From contig NZ_JAENHO010000016.1 of assembly GCF_016785085.1 (NCBI RefSeq), positions 124,001 to 188,000 on the forward strand: DNA of 64,000 bases. Reading direction: 5' to 3'. A model generated the notes under the pieces. It searched no databases. It was not told the DNA's origin and saw only the letters and a list, made by a program, of their open reading frames with translations. Positions 41,818-50,672 of this stretch are shown one piece after another (the first letter of the stretch is position 1; every line of letters starts with the position of its first letter). The stretch is from Paractinoplanes lichenicola (GTDB lineage: Bacteria > Actinomycetota > Actinomycetes > Mycobacteriales > Micromonosporaceae). The translations under genes and the position numbers were made by a program.

Positions 41818-43023
41818 TCAGCCCAGCCAGGCATGACCCTCCCCCCGGTACGTCGGGGCCGGCGTCGCTGACTCGCCGTCGACCAGCTGAAGCTCGTTGA
41901 CGTGCTCGCACAGCTCGCCGGCCTTGGCGTGACGGAACCAGACCCGATCGCCGGGCCGTAGCGTGTCCGCCACCGCCCCGACCAGCGGGGTCTGCACCTC
42001 CCCGGGCCCCTCGTCGGGCTTGAACTTGAGGCCCGCGGGCAGCCAGGGCGTCGGCTGCCGGGACGTCTCGGCCGGTCCCGACGCGATCCAGCCGCCGCCG
42101 AGCACGGTCGCGATCCGCGGGGCCGGGCGGCGGACGACGCTGAGCGCGAAGAACGCGGCCGGGGTCGGGCGCCACGCCGAGTAGGCGTCGAACAGCGTCG
42201 GTCCGTACAGGCCGGAACCCGCCGTGACCTCGGTCACCGCCGGGTCGGCCCCGGTCGCGGCCACGCTGCCGGTGCCGCCCGCGTTCACGAACTCCAGGTC
42301 GGCGTGCTCCCGTACGGCGGCCACGGCCTCGCCCCGCCGGCGGACGATCTCGGGGAACGAGCGCGACTGCATCAGGCGGATCGCGCGGCCCCGCAGGGTC
42401 TGCCCCGGCGGCAGGTCGCCCAGGCCGGCGATCTGGGCCTCGTACGACATCATCCCGACCAGCTTGAAGCCGGGGCGGGCGGTGATGCGGCGCGCGAGGG
42501 CCGACGCCTGACCGGCCGAGTGGACGGGGGAGCGGCGCACCCCGACGTGCAGGGCGGCCGCGGGGCGCCACGACGAGTCGAGATCCAGACAGAGCCGTAC
42601 GGCGGGACGGTCGCCCGGCGGAGTGACCTGATCCACCAGATCGAGGTGGGACGGGTGGTCCACCATGATCGAGATGGCGTCGGCCAGCTTGGCGTCGGAG
42701 GTCAGCTCGCGCAGCGCGGTGCGGTCGGCCGTCGGGTAGGCCACCAGCACGTCGTCGGTCAGGCCGGTGCGCACGAGCCAGATCGCCTCGGGCAGCGTGT
42801 ACGCCATCACGCCGTGCCAGCCGGGGCGGGCGAGAACGCGTTCCAGCAGCGTACGGCAGCGAACCGACTTGCTCGCCACGCGCAGCGGCTTGCCCTGGGC
42901 GCGCGCGGCCAATTGATCGGCGTTGGCGTCGAAGGCCGCCAGGTCGACTGCCGCGACCGGCGTCTCGAGGTGGGCGGTGGCCCGGTCGAGCCGCTTCTGC
43001 AAGGCCTTGCGGTCATCGATCAC
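41818..43023 (-). CDS. PLP-dependent amino acid deaminase/aldolase (alanine racemase N-terminal fold)
   Basis: A 401-residue fold-type III PLP enzyme. The N-terminal barrel holds the PLP lysine in LRVASKSVRC, with the phosphate-binding region around EFVNAGGTGSV and a C-terminal D-serine dehydratase-like domain (VWFRHAKAGELCEHVNEL with His/Cys suitable for a metal). D-threonine aldolase or D-serine dehydratase activity is usual for this family; the actual substrate is not known. ATG 43023 is a normal start. Its stop is 4 bp from that of the TetR gene. Confidence 0.87.
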   Translation of the reverse strand: MIDDRKALQKRLDRATAHLETPVAAVDLAAFDANADQLAARAQGKPLRVASKSVRCRTLLERVLARPGWHGVMAYTLPEAIWLVRTGLTDDVLVAYPTADRTALRELTSDAKLADAISIMVDHPSHLDLVDQVTPPGDRPAVRLCLDLDSSWRPAAALHVGVRRSPVHSAGQASALARRITARPGFKLVGMMSYEAQIAGLGDLPPGQTLRGRAIRLMQSRSFPEIVRRRGEAVAAVREHADLEFVNAGGTGSVAATGADPAVTEVTAGSGLYGPTLFDAYSAWRPTPAAFFALSVVRRPAPRIATVLGGGWIASGPAETSRQPTPWLPAGLKFKPDEGPGEVQTPLVGAVADTLRPGDRVWFRHAKAGELCEHVNELQLVDGESATPAPTYRGEGHAWLG

Positions 43024-43119
43024 GCCCGCACCGTATCGCCGTCACGAGCAATGCGAAAGCTCTTCACTTATTCGATACCCGAACGTGGGTAAACCGGCGG
43101 CTACGAGCCGCCCGATAGA

Positions 43120-45729
43120 GTGCACCCTGCAGTAATCACGGGAGGTACGGTCATCGACACCGAAAAGCGGGAATCCGGCCCGGTCGACTTGTCCGGCGCG
43201 GCGGCGCTGCGCTCGGTGCTTCGCATCCGGCCCTTCCGCCGCCTCTGGCTCGTGCTCGGCCTCGCCTCCTTCGGCGACTGGATCGGGCTGCTGGCCACCG
43301 GCATCTTCGCCGCCGCCCAGTTCGAGAGCAGCGTCGGCCAGGGCGCCGCGTTCGGTGGCACGATCGCCGTCCGCCTGCTGCCCGCGCTGCTGCTGGGCCC
43401 GATCGCGGGCGTGTTCGCCGACCGGTTCGACCGGCGCTACACGATGGTCATCACCGACCTGATCCGGTTCGTCTTCTACGGCTCGATCCCGCTCGTCCCG
43501 CTCTTCGGCGGGTCGCCCGGGGTCACCGTGCTCTGGGCCACCATCGCCACCTTCGTCGGCGAGACGATCACGCTGATCTGGATCCCGGCCAAGGAAGCCG
43601 CGGTGCCCAACCTCATCCCGAAGTCGCGGATCGAGGTCTCGAACCAGCTCACGCTGGTCACCACGTACGGCATCACGCCGATCCTGGCCGCGCTCGCGCT
43701 GTCCGCCCTCACCGCGGGCATCCAGCAATCCGGGGCCACGCTGCCCGGCTGGGCCCAGCCCGTGCAGATCGCCCTCTATCTCAACGCGATCTCCCGGCTC
43801 GCCACCGCGATCACCGTCTTCTTCGGCATCAAGGAGATCGGCGGCAAGAGCGCGGAACGGCAGGAGGCCGCCCAGCAGCAGAGCATGACCCGGCAATTCC
43901 TCGACGGCTGGAAATACATCGGGACCACCCCCCTCGTACGGGGTCTGGTGCTCGGCATCTTCGGCGCGTTCGCGGCCGGCGGCGTGGTGATCGGCGCGGC
44001 CAAGACGTTCGCGACCTCGCTGGGCGCCGGTGAAGCGGCGTTCTACCTGCTCTTCGGCACGATCTTCATGGGCCTGGCGGTCGGCATCGGCCTCGGCCCC
44101 ATGATCATCAAGGAGCTGTCCCGCCGCCGCTGGTTCGGCATGAGCATCGTGCTGGCCAGCGGCTCGGTGATGTTCCTGGGCATCGCCTTCCACCTCTCGA
44201 TGGCCCTGGTCGGCGCGCTGCTCGTCGGCGCCGGCGCGGGCATGGCGTTCCTGGCCGGCACGACGCTGCTCTACGGCGAGGTCGACGACGCCGTACGGGG
44301 CAGGGTGTTCGCCGTCGTCCAGATCGGCGTGCGGATGGTGCTGCTGCTGGCCATCACGCTCTCCGGTTTCCTCGTCGGCCTGGGCAGCTCGCGGCGCGTC
44401 GACCTGGGCGTCGTGCACTTCGACGTCTCCTCGACCCGCGTGCTGCTGCTGGTCGCGGGCGCGGTCGGCGTCTTCGTGGGCATCGGCTCGTTCCGCCAGA
44501 TGGACGACAAGCGCGGCGTGCCCGTGCTGGCCGACCTGTGGGGCTCGCTGCGCGGCCGCCCGCTCGCGCCCGACGAGCAGTTCGTGCGCAGCGGCATCTT
44601 CGTCGTCTTCGAGGGCGGCGAGGGCGCGGGCAAGTCGACCCAGGTCACCCGGCTGGCGGCGCTCCTGCAGGCCGAGGGGCGCGACGTGGTGGTCACCCGC
44701 GAGCCCGGCGCCACCGACGTCGGGGCGCGCATCCGCCAGCTGGTGCTCGACAAGAGCGAGGCCCCGTCGCCCCGGTCCGAGGCCCTGCTCTACGCGGCCG
44801 ACCGCGCCCACCACGTGGCCACCGTCGTCCGCCCGGCCCTGGCCCGCGGCGCGGTGGTGATCAGCGACCGCTACGTCGACTCGTCGCTGGCCTATCAGGG
44901 CGCCGGCCGCACCCTGCCGGTGGCCGAGATCTCGTGGCTGTCGTCATGGGCCACCGGCGGCCTCAAGCCCGACCTGGTCGTGCTGCTCGACGTCGACCCC
45001 GGCGTCGGCCTCAACCGGGTCGACTCCCGCGGCGAGGGCACCGACCGCCTGGAAAGCGAATCCCGGTCGTTCCACGAGCGGGTCCGCTACGCCTTCCTCG
45101 ACCTGGCCGCGGCCGACCCGAAACGCTACCTGGTGCTCGACGCGGCTCGCCCGGTCGACGACATCACCACCGTGGTCGAGGAACGCCTCTCGGGCTTGCT
45201 GGGCGCGGCCGAGCCGAACCACCCGGCCCCGGCCTCGACCGACCTGCCCCCGGAGCCGGATTTCGGCGCCCCCGACCTGACGGCCACCCACAACCGCCGC
45301 GTCGGCCCCGACGACCGCCGCGCCAGGCCCACCACTCCTTCCGCTCCGGCTGCCCCGGGTGAGACCGCGCCCGCTGCCCTGGGCGAGGCCGCGCCCGCTG
45401 CCCGGGGCGACTCCGCGCCCGACGTCACCCAGCCGATCGCGGCTCGGACGGTGGCTGAGGCGGCCGACCTCACCGAGCCGATCGCGGATCGGACGGTGGC
45501 TGAGGCGGCCGACCCCACCGAGCCGATCGCGGACCGGCCGATGGCCGACGTGGACGAGACCCAGCCGATCCCCGACCGCCCGGCCGCCGACGTCACGCAG
45601 GCGATCCCGCCCGCCGACCACCGAGCCAACGGGCGCGACGAGGAGCCGCCGCTCGAGGAGATGGCGGAACTGCTCGGCATTAACGACGACGAGACCCCGG
45701 ACGGCCCCGGCCGCTACAGCCGCCGCTGA
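43120..45729 (+). CDS. tmk: MFS-thymidylate kinase fusion protein
   Basis: About 869 residues in three parts: a 12-helix MFS-like domain (~25-465, GVFADRFDRRYTMVI motif), a complete dTMP kinase (~490-695: Walker A FEGGEGAGKST, DR(Y/H) motif ISDRYVDSSLAYQGAG, LID arginines near SRGEGTDRLE), and a disordered acidic tail with repeats of (T/D)xTEPIADR type. The kinase makes dTDP from dTMP; such membrane-anchored fusions are known in Streptomyces-type actinobacteria, and the transport role of the MFS part is not established. The start is uncertain: GTG 43120 has no ribosome site, while GGGAGGT (43140-43146) precedes GTC-ATC rather than a normal start. Near topA, as in relatives. Confidence 0.9.
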   Translation: MHPAVITGGTVIDTEKRESGPVDLSGAAALRSVLRIRPFRRLWLVLGLASFGDWIGLLATGIFAAAQFESSVGQGAAFGGTIAVRLLPALLLGPIAGVFADRFDRRYTMVITDLIRFVFYGSIPLVPLFGGSPGVTVLWATIATFVGETITLIWIPAKEAAVPNLIPKSRIEVSNQLTLVTTYGITPILAALALSALTAGIQQSGATLPGWAQPVQIALYLNAISRLATAITVFFGIKEIGGKSAERQEAAQQQSMTRQFLDGWKYIGTTPLVRGLVLGIFGAFAAGGVVIGAAKTFATSLGAGEAAFYLLFGTIFMGLAVGIGLGPMIIKELSRRRWFGMSIVLASGSVMFLGIAFHLSMALVGALLVGAGAGMAFLAGTTLLYGEVDDAVRGRVFAVVQIGVRMVLLLAITLSGFLVGLGSSRRVDLGVVHFDVSSTRVLLLVAGAVGVFVGIGSFRQMDDKRGVPVLADLWGSLRGRPLAPDEQFVRSGIFVVFEGGEGAGKSTQVTRLAALLQAEGRDVVVTREPGATDVGARIRQLVLDKSEAPSPRSEALLYAADRAHHVATVVRPALARGAVVISDRYVDSSLAYQGAGRTLPVAEISWLSSWATGGLKPDLVVLLDVDPGVGLNRVDSRGEGTDRLESESRSFHERVRYAFLDLAAADPKRYLVLDAARPVDDITTVVEERLSGLLGAAEPNHPAPASTDLPPEPDFGAPDLTATHNRRVGPDDRRARPTTPSAPAAPGETAPAALGEAAPAARGDSAPDVTQPIAARTVAEAADLTEPIADRTVAEAADPTEPIADRPMADVDETQPIPDRPAADVTQAIPPADHRANGRDEEPPLEEMAELLGINDDETPDGPGRYSRR

Positions 45730-45757
45730 GCGACCTGGCCCAGCGCCGGGAATGGCA

Positions 45758-45785
45758 AAAGCCCAGGCCATCTGACCTGGGCTTT
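45758..45785. terminator. Hairpin terminator between tmk and tRNA-Thr
   Basis: AAAGCCCAGG-ccatctga-CCTGGGCTTT is a 10-bp perfect stem with 8-nt loop. Flanking A/T runs make it suitable for both strands, so it can serve tmk and the convergent tRNA. A near-identical stem occurs at 53335-53364. Confidence 0.85.
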
Positions 45786-45792
45786 CGCATGG

Positions 45793-45866
45793 AGCCGCCT
45801 GACGGAATCGAACCGTCGACCTACGCATTACGAGTGCGTCGCTCTAGCCGACTGAGCTAAGGCGGC
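45793..45866 (-). tRNA. tRNA-Thr (anticodon CGT)
   Basis: Read on the minus strand it begins GCCGCCTTAGCTCAGTCGG, has D-arm TAGCTCAG, anticodon loop CTCGTAA with anticodon CGU, T-arm GGTTCGATTCC and acceptor AGGCGGC pairing with GCCGCCT. The discriminator is T, and CCA appears encoded at 45790-45792. It reads ACG threonine codons. The 74-nt length excludes CCA. Confidence 0.95.
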
Positions 45867-45947
45867 AACGAGAACCAAGTGTACGGTATCCGCCCTCGAC
45901 GCCACGCCGGGGTCCGAATGTCGGGGGGCGGGACTAGTGTTCCCCGC

Positions 45948-47678
45948 GTGACCGACGATCACCCTGAGCCTCCCCCGCTGCCGACGGGTCAGGTCGTGCC
46001 GCGCCGGCCCGGCAGCATGCAGCCCCGTGAGCTCGGGTTCACGCCGCAGCGGCCGGTCGGCTGGCTGGCCCCGCTGCTGCTGCTCAGCACGGGGCTGCGC
46101 GCCCTGCTGGCGACCCTGTTCGGGGCCTATCTCGACAAGCGTGAGCTGCAGAACGCCCTCGACGGCGGCTGGTTCGACCACTCGGAGACCGAGGACGGCG
46201 AGCTCTGGCTCGACTATGTGGCCGACCTGGGCGACGGCTTCGACGCGACGTATTCGGTGGCCTATCTGCTGGCCCAGCCGAGCCTCGAGGTCGACGGCGC
46301 CGCGCTGCCCCGGGGCCGCCTGCTGCTGATGGGTGGCGACCAGGTCTATCCGCTGGCCAGCGGCGACGGCTACGAGAGCCGGATGAAGGGGCCCTATCGC
46401 GCCGCGCTGCCCGAGCCGCCGGCCGGGGTGCCGCAGCCCACCCTGTTCGCGCTGCCGGGCAACCACGACTGGTACGACGGGCTCACCGCCTTCATCCGGC
46501 TCTTCGCCCGCCGCAAGGACGGTCACATCGGCGGGTGGCGCACCGAGCAGCGCCGGTCCTACTTCGCGGTCAAGCTGCCCGCGAACTGGTGGCTGTTCGC
46601 GATCGACGAGCAGTTCGGGGCGTATATCGACGATCCCCAGCTGCAGTATTTCGAGCAGGCCGCCCGGCATGTCGGCCCGGAGGATCGCGTCATCCTGATG
46701 ACCCCGTCGCCGAAGTGGGTCAAGTCGGTCGACAGTCCCGAGGAATACGACGCGATCGACTACTTCATCCGCAAGATTCTCGACCCGCGGGGCGCGACCA
46801 CGCGGGTGCTCGTCTCGGGCGACCTGCATCACTACGCGCGCTACAGCGACCCCGGGCGTGAGCTGATCACCTGTGGGGGTGGCGGCGCCTATCTGGTCGG
46901 CACGCAGCAACTGCCGGACGAGCTGATCGTCCCGCAGCCCGACACGCTCACCCGCAGTCGCAGCGTCAGCCGGCCGTACGAGTTCCGCCAGTCCTATCCG
47001 GACGCCAAGACCTCGCGCAGTCTCGGGTGGGGCGCTTTCCGGCGGATCCCGACGCGTAACCCCGGTTTCGTCACGATGCTCGGCATCATCCACGTGCTGA
47101 CCATGCTGGCCATGGCGGGCGCGACGGCCGGCAACGCGAGCATCGTCGCCCGGCTGTTCAGCATTCCGCTGACGGTCATGCTGGTGCTGATCATCGCGGG
47201 GTCGGTAGCCTTCGCCCAACCCCCGAAGGCCGACAAACCCGGGCACGCTCGACATTGGATCGCCGGCCTGCTGCACGCGTTCGCCCACATCGGACTGGCC
47301 GCGGCCGGCACCTGGCTCTGGCTGGTGCTCCCGTTCCACGACTGGGCGTGGCCGGGCCCGCTCGTGGTCGCCGCGGTCGTCTACGGCCCGGTCATCGGCT
47401 TCCTCGCCACCCAGTTGACGGCGCTCTATCTGCTGCTCGCGTCCTACGCCGGCGTCAACGTCAACGAGCTGTTCGCCGGTCAGGGCATCGAGGACCACAA
47501 GAGCTTCCTGCGTATGCACATCGCGACGGACGGCAGCCTGACGATCCACCCCATCGCCGTCGACAAGATCTGTCGCAAGTGGACCCCTGACCCCGACGGA
47601 CCCGCCGACGGGCCGTGGCTGCACCCCGCCGAACCGCTGACTCCCCGGCGCATCGAGGCGCCGATCGAGGTCCGTTAG
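45948..47678 (+). CDS. Membrane metallophosphoesterase
   Basis: A 576-residue calcineurin-like phosphoesterase. The metal-binding motifs are LLMGGDQVYP, LPGNHDWYDG and SGDLHHYAR, which is a full GD/GNH(D)/GDxHH set. An N-terminal hydrophobic segment (~30-55) and four to five C-terminal helices (~385-530) fix it in the membrane. The substrate is unknown. GTG 45948 gives MTDDHPEPPPLPTG; weak ribosome site. It converges on the RicT-like gene, overlapping by 4 bp. Confidence 0.85.
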   Translation: MTDDHPEPPPLPTGQVVPRRPGSMQPRELGFTPQRPVGWLAPLLLLSTGLRALLATLFGAYLDKRELQNALDGGWFDHSETEDGELWLDYVADLGDGFDATYSVAYLLAQPSLEVDGAALPRGRLLLMGGDQVYPLASGDGYESRMKGPYRAALPEPPAGVPQPTLFALPGNHDWYDGLTAFIRLFARRKDGHIGGWRTEQRRSYFAVKLPANWWLFAIDEQFGAYIDDPQLQYFEQAARHVGPEDRVILMTPSPKWVKSVDSPEEYDAIDYFIRKILDPRGATTRVLVSGDLHHYARYSDPGRELITCGGGGAYLVGTQQLPDELIVPQPDTLTRSRSVSRPYEFRQSYPDAKTSRSLGWGAFRRIPTRNPGFVTMLGIIHVLTMLAMAGATAGNASIVARLFSIPLTVMLVLIIAGSVAFAQPPKADKPGHARHWIAGLLHAFAHIGLAAAGTWLWLVLPFHDWAWPGPLVVAAVVYGPVIGFLATQLTALYLLLASYAGVNVNELFAGQGIEDHKSFLRMHIATDGSLTIHPIAVDKICRKWTPDPDGPADGPWLHPAEPLTPRRIEAPIEVR

Positions 47679-48511
47679 CTGTAGCGCTCCTCGTGTGACT
47701 GACGCGGGCCGCAGACCGAGGCCCGGCTGCACGAGCAGCGGGAACCGTCGGCGTCCATGCGGACCACCACGGCGTCCTTGGGCACGCTGTGGGCCACCAC
47801 CCGGCCGTCGCCCTCGGGGGTCGTCACGCGGGAGCCGATGGCGGGCGCCGTGGCCTGGAACTTCTGATAGAGCGGGTGCTCATATTTGAGGCAGCACATG
47901 AGGCGGCCGCAGGCACCCGAGATGCGCAGGGGGTTGAGCGGCAGGTCCTGATCCTTGGCCATCCGGATGGTGACCGGCTCGAAATCGGTCAGGAACGTCG
48001 CGCAGCACAGGTCACGCCCGCACGAGCCGATGCCGCCCTGCACGCGAGCGGAGTCGCGGGCCGAGAGCTGCCGGAGCTCCACGCGGCAATGCAGGGTCGC
48101 GCCAAGATCCCGTACGAGGGAACGGAAATCGACCCGGTGCGGGGCGGTGAAATAGATCGTCGTGCGGGCACTGCCGGCGCCGGTCTGGTCGAGCACGTGG
48201 TCGACCGCGACGACCTTCATCGGCAGCTCGTGCGCCTTGATCAGCTTTTTGGCGGCGACCTTGGCCTCCGCCTTGCGCTTGCGCAGCAGCTCGTCGCGCC
48301 GCAGATCGTTGTCATCGGCGAGCCCGGCCACCTTCGGGAAGCCCGACGTGTCCTCGCTCACCCACTGCGCCGCCCAGACGCACTCCGCCACCTCGGGGCC
48401 GTCATCCGTGGGCACGAGCACACGGTCGCCGACCTGGGGCGTGAACTCGCCCGGATCGAGGTAGTAGAGGCGGCCGTACCGGTTGAAGCTGACCGCGCAC
48501 AGCATGCCCAT
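47675..48511 (-). CDS. PSP1-domain protein, RicT-like
   Basis: A 278-residue protein with the PSP1 domain. It shows VGDRVLVPTDDGPEVAEC near the N-terminus, YFTAPHRVDFRSLVRDL, and two cysteine clusters, GGIGSCGRDLCCATFL and ISGACGRLMCCLKYEH, expected to bind an iron-sulfur cluster as in RicT (YaaT), a Ric-complex subunit linked to RNA processing. The C-terminus adds a cysteine-rich tail (GSRCSCSRASVCGPRQ). ATG 48511 is chosen, with another ATG at 48505. The very long open frame upstream is not coding. In relatives it lies near holB, as here. Confidence 0.88.
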   Translation of the reverse strand: MGMLCAVSFNRYGRLYYLDPGEFTPQVGDRVLVPTDDGPEVAECVWAAQWVSEDTSGFPKVAGLADDNDLRRDELLRKRKAEAKVAAKKLIKAHELPMKVVAVDHVLDQTGAGSARTTIYFTAPHRVDFRSLVRDLGATLHCRVELRQLSARDSARVQGGIGSCGRDLCCATFLTDFEPVTIRMAKDQDLPLNPLRISGACGRLMCCLKYEHPLYQKFQATAPAIGSRVTTPEGDGRVVAHSVPKDAVVVRMDADGSRCSCSRASVCGPRQSHEERYS

Positions 48512-48673
48512 GGCCACCACCCTACGACGCCGAGAACGCCGTAACAAATGTCGGTTTTGGGCTACCCGTCGGGGTTGTCGCATAGATGTATCGCAACCGC
48601 CCGAATCGACCTTCGTTGGGCAGACCCGTAGACGCCGCTCGTTCGCGGCCCATCTGAGGGAGGGAACTGCCAC

Positions 48674-50371
48674 ATGACGCCCGCCAGGTCGCTGGCCGCA
48701 AGTGTCGCCGCGCTCGGTTTCGCGAGCGCCCTCACCGCACCGCAGCCCGCACTCGCGGCGCCCACGCCCTGTGAACGGGCCGAGAACTTCGCGGCGCAGT
48801 CCGGCGCTGACCTGCTGAAGATCAACAAGCTCGAGGTCAACGCGCCCGCCGGGGAGCGGCCGAAGACTCAGGAGCGCGCACGCGTGCTGAGCGGCGACGA
48901 CTCGGTCATCCCCGACCCCGCGGACAGCGACACGCTGAGTGAGGGCATCGGCATGACCGCGACGGGGGCGCTGGGCTATCTCGGGCTCGCGCCGAAGTCG
49001 GGGGCCGATGGGGTGCCGCCGGCCAGGAGTGGGCTGGCGGGCGATCTGGCCGATCGGGGTGGCGCCGTGGTGGGCGGCCTGACCGGGGGCGCCGGGGGCG
49101 GGGAACCGGCCGACGAAGATGAGTCTGCCGACGGTGACTCGCGAGCCGACCGCCGATCCAAGGGCGCCGACGACGTACGGGCGGACGACGACTCGGGGGC
49201 GGCGGGCGCTCAGGGTGACGGCGGGCAGGTCACGAACAAGCGGGCGAGGGCCACGAGCGGGTCGCTCTCCGAGGTCGAGGTCGGCGAGGCCCGTACGGCG
49301 ATGATCGCGCCCTCGAAGGTCGCGTCGGCCGCGTACGCCCGGATGCTCGGCGGCGCCCCCGACGCGGCGATCGCCAAGCCGCTGCTGCAGCAGGCGCCGC
49401 CGACCAACGCGAAGGGCGCCCAGCGCTCGACCCTGGCCGCGAAGGCGGGACCGTTCCGCCTCGGCAACGGCCGGATCGGCGCGCACGCCCGGTGGGACAA
49501 GGCCATGGCGTGCGGCCGGGTCGCGGGCGAGACGGGTCGCGCCGACACCGTCCTGCAGAGCCTCAGCCTGCTCGGCAGCGGCCGCGAAGCGCTGGTCCGG
49601 GTGCCGGGCAGGATGACGAGCCGCGGCACCACGGTGATCGAGAACCACAACGACCAGGCCCGTACGGTGGCCCGGTCGACCATCACCGCGGGGCGCATCG
49701 AGCTGGCGGGCGGCAAGGTCACCGTACGGGTGCTGCGCGCGCCCACCCTCGAGGCCGCCATGTCGGCCACGGCCGGCGGCAAGGTCGCCTATCGTCCCGC
49801 GGTCGTCGAGGTCTCCGGCGAGGGCCTGCCCACCAAGCGTCTGGAGGCCGCGGGTGACCACGCCGACTTCGCGCTGACCCCGAACCAGCGCGCGATGGAG
49901 TCGGCGCCGCTGACCGACCTGGGCGGGCTGGGCAAGACCGGGCCGCTGCCCGTGCCCGGCGTCCCGGGCCTGCCGCCGGTGGCCGCCCCGGAACCGGAGT
50001 CGGCCACCCTGCCTGCCAAGGGGATGCGGGTGCGGGTCTCGCTCGGCGACGTGCGGCACGCGATCGAGGGGCACGCGATCGCCGCCCGGGCCGACGCCAT
50101 CAAGGTCTCGGTCGCGCAGGCGGCCGGCTCGAAGGACCGGGGCCAGGACGGCTACGGCGGCAAGCCCATGGTCTCGCTGAGCATGTCGGTCGGCGTGCTG
50201 GAGGCGGCCGCGGTTTCGCCCGAGGGCCCCGCGGTCTCGCCGGGCGGGGGCGGTGGCCTTCCGGTGACCGGCCCCCGGCTCGACCGGGTCGCGCTGACCG
50301 GCGGTGGCCTGCTGCTGGCCGGGATCGGCGCTGTGCTGTTCAGCCTGCGGCGGCGCCGCTCGCACTCGTGA
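48674..50371 (+). CDS. LPXTG-anchored surface protein
   Basis: A 565-residue exported protein. The signal peptide is MTPARSLAASVAALGFASAL with an Ala-rich cleavage site near residue 29. The C-terminus has LPVTG, a hydrophobic segment and a RRRRSHS tail, the sortase-sorting signal. The middle (~125-185) is Gly/Asp-rich and probably disordered, followed by a domain (~190-480) with GKVTVRVLRAPTLEAAMSATAG and HGE-type segment AIEGHAIAARADAI; it resembles SCO1860-type LAETG/LPXTG proteins. ATG 48674 has GAGGGAGGG upstream. A sortase gene is not in the window. Surface function unknown. Confidence 0.82.
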   Translation: MTPARSLAASVAALGFASALTAPQPALAAPTPCERAENFAAQSGADLLKINKLEVNAPAGERPKTQERARVLSGDDSVIPDPADSDTLSEGIGMTATGALGYLGLAPKSGADGVPPARSGLAGDLADRGGAVVGGLTGGAGGGEPADEDESADGDSRADRRSKGADDVRADDDSGAAGAQGDGGQVTNKRARATSGSLSEVEVGEARTAMIAPSKVASAAYARMLGGAPDAAIAKPLLQQAPPTNAKGAQRSTLAAKAGPFRLGNGRIGAHARWDKAMACGRVAGETGRADTVLQSLSLLGSGREALVRVPGRMTSRGTTVIENHNDQARTVARSTITAGRIELAGGKVTVRVLRAPTLEAAMSATAGGKVAYRPAVVEVSGEGLPTKRLEAAGDHADFALTPNQRAMESAPLTDLGGLGKTGPLPVPGVPGLPPVAAPEPESATLPAKGMRVRVSLGDVRHAIEGHAIAARADAIKVSVAQAAGSKDRGQDGYGGKPMVSLSMSVGVLEAAAVSPEGPAVSPGGGGGLPVTGPRLDRVALTGGGLLLAGIGAVLFSLRRRRSHS

Positions 50372-50393
50372 TCACTCGGGTGTGATCACGCCC

Positions 50394-50428
50394 GGGCGGT
50401 CCTCCGGTCTCGAACCGGAGGGCCGCCC
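50394..50428 (+). terminator. Hairpin terminator after the LPXTG gene
   Basis: GGGCGGtCCTCCGGT pairs with ACCGGAGGgCCGCCC around a CTCGA loop; one t/g position is a wobble or mismatch. It lies 23 bases after the stop. Confidence 0.8.
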
Positions 50429-50602
50429 GATACCGGAACCGGGTCGGCCGGATGGAGGCATGTCGATCTCCTGACGGATGAGTCGGACCCGAACGGTTGT
50501 CCCTTCCTGCTCCGCCGAGCGGCCGAAAGCGTGCCCGACTCCGAGACATCCATCGATTAGTAGCGTTGAGTATTCCTATACCTGCGGGGGGTGCAGGAGG
50601 AC

Positions 50603-50650
50603 GCGGCGTCGCATTCGGGGTTCTTTCCGGTTATCCGAATGCGGCGCCGC
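50603..50650 (-). terminator. Hairpin terminator of the ESX-like minus-strand operon
   Basis: GCGGCGtCGCATTCGG (50603-50618) pairs with CCGAATGCGgCGCCGC (50635-50650) with one internal t/g, and the loop is 16 nt. It lies 23 bp after the 50673 stop in transcription direction. Confidence 0.75.
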
Positions 50651-50672
50651 GTTCATGTGCGCCGAGCCCCCG

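Larger units (their letters stand above)
50372..50672. other. Intergenic region with two strong hairpins
   Basis: It holds the terminator at 50394-50428, two copies of the 8-bp palindrome GTGATCAC (50369-50376 and 50383-50390), an AT-richer middle and the hairpin at 50603-50650. The palindromes flank the end of the LPXTG gene. No gene is seen. Confidence 0.65.

Noticed and set aside
48520..50365. Long upstream extension of the RicT-like gene to 50365
   Set aside because: It runs antisense through the LPXTG protein, which has a full signal peptide and sorting motif; the ATG at 48511 fits the family start.
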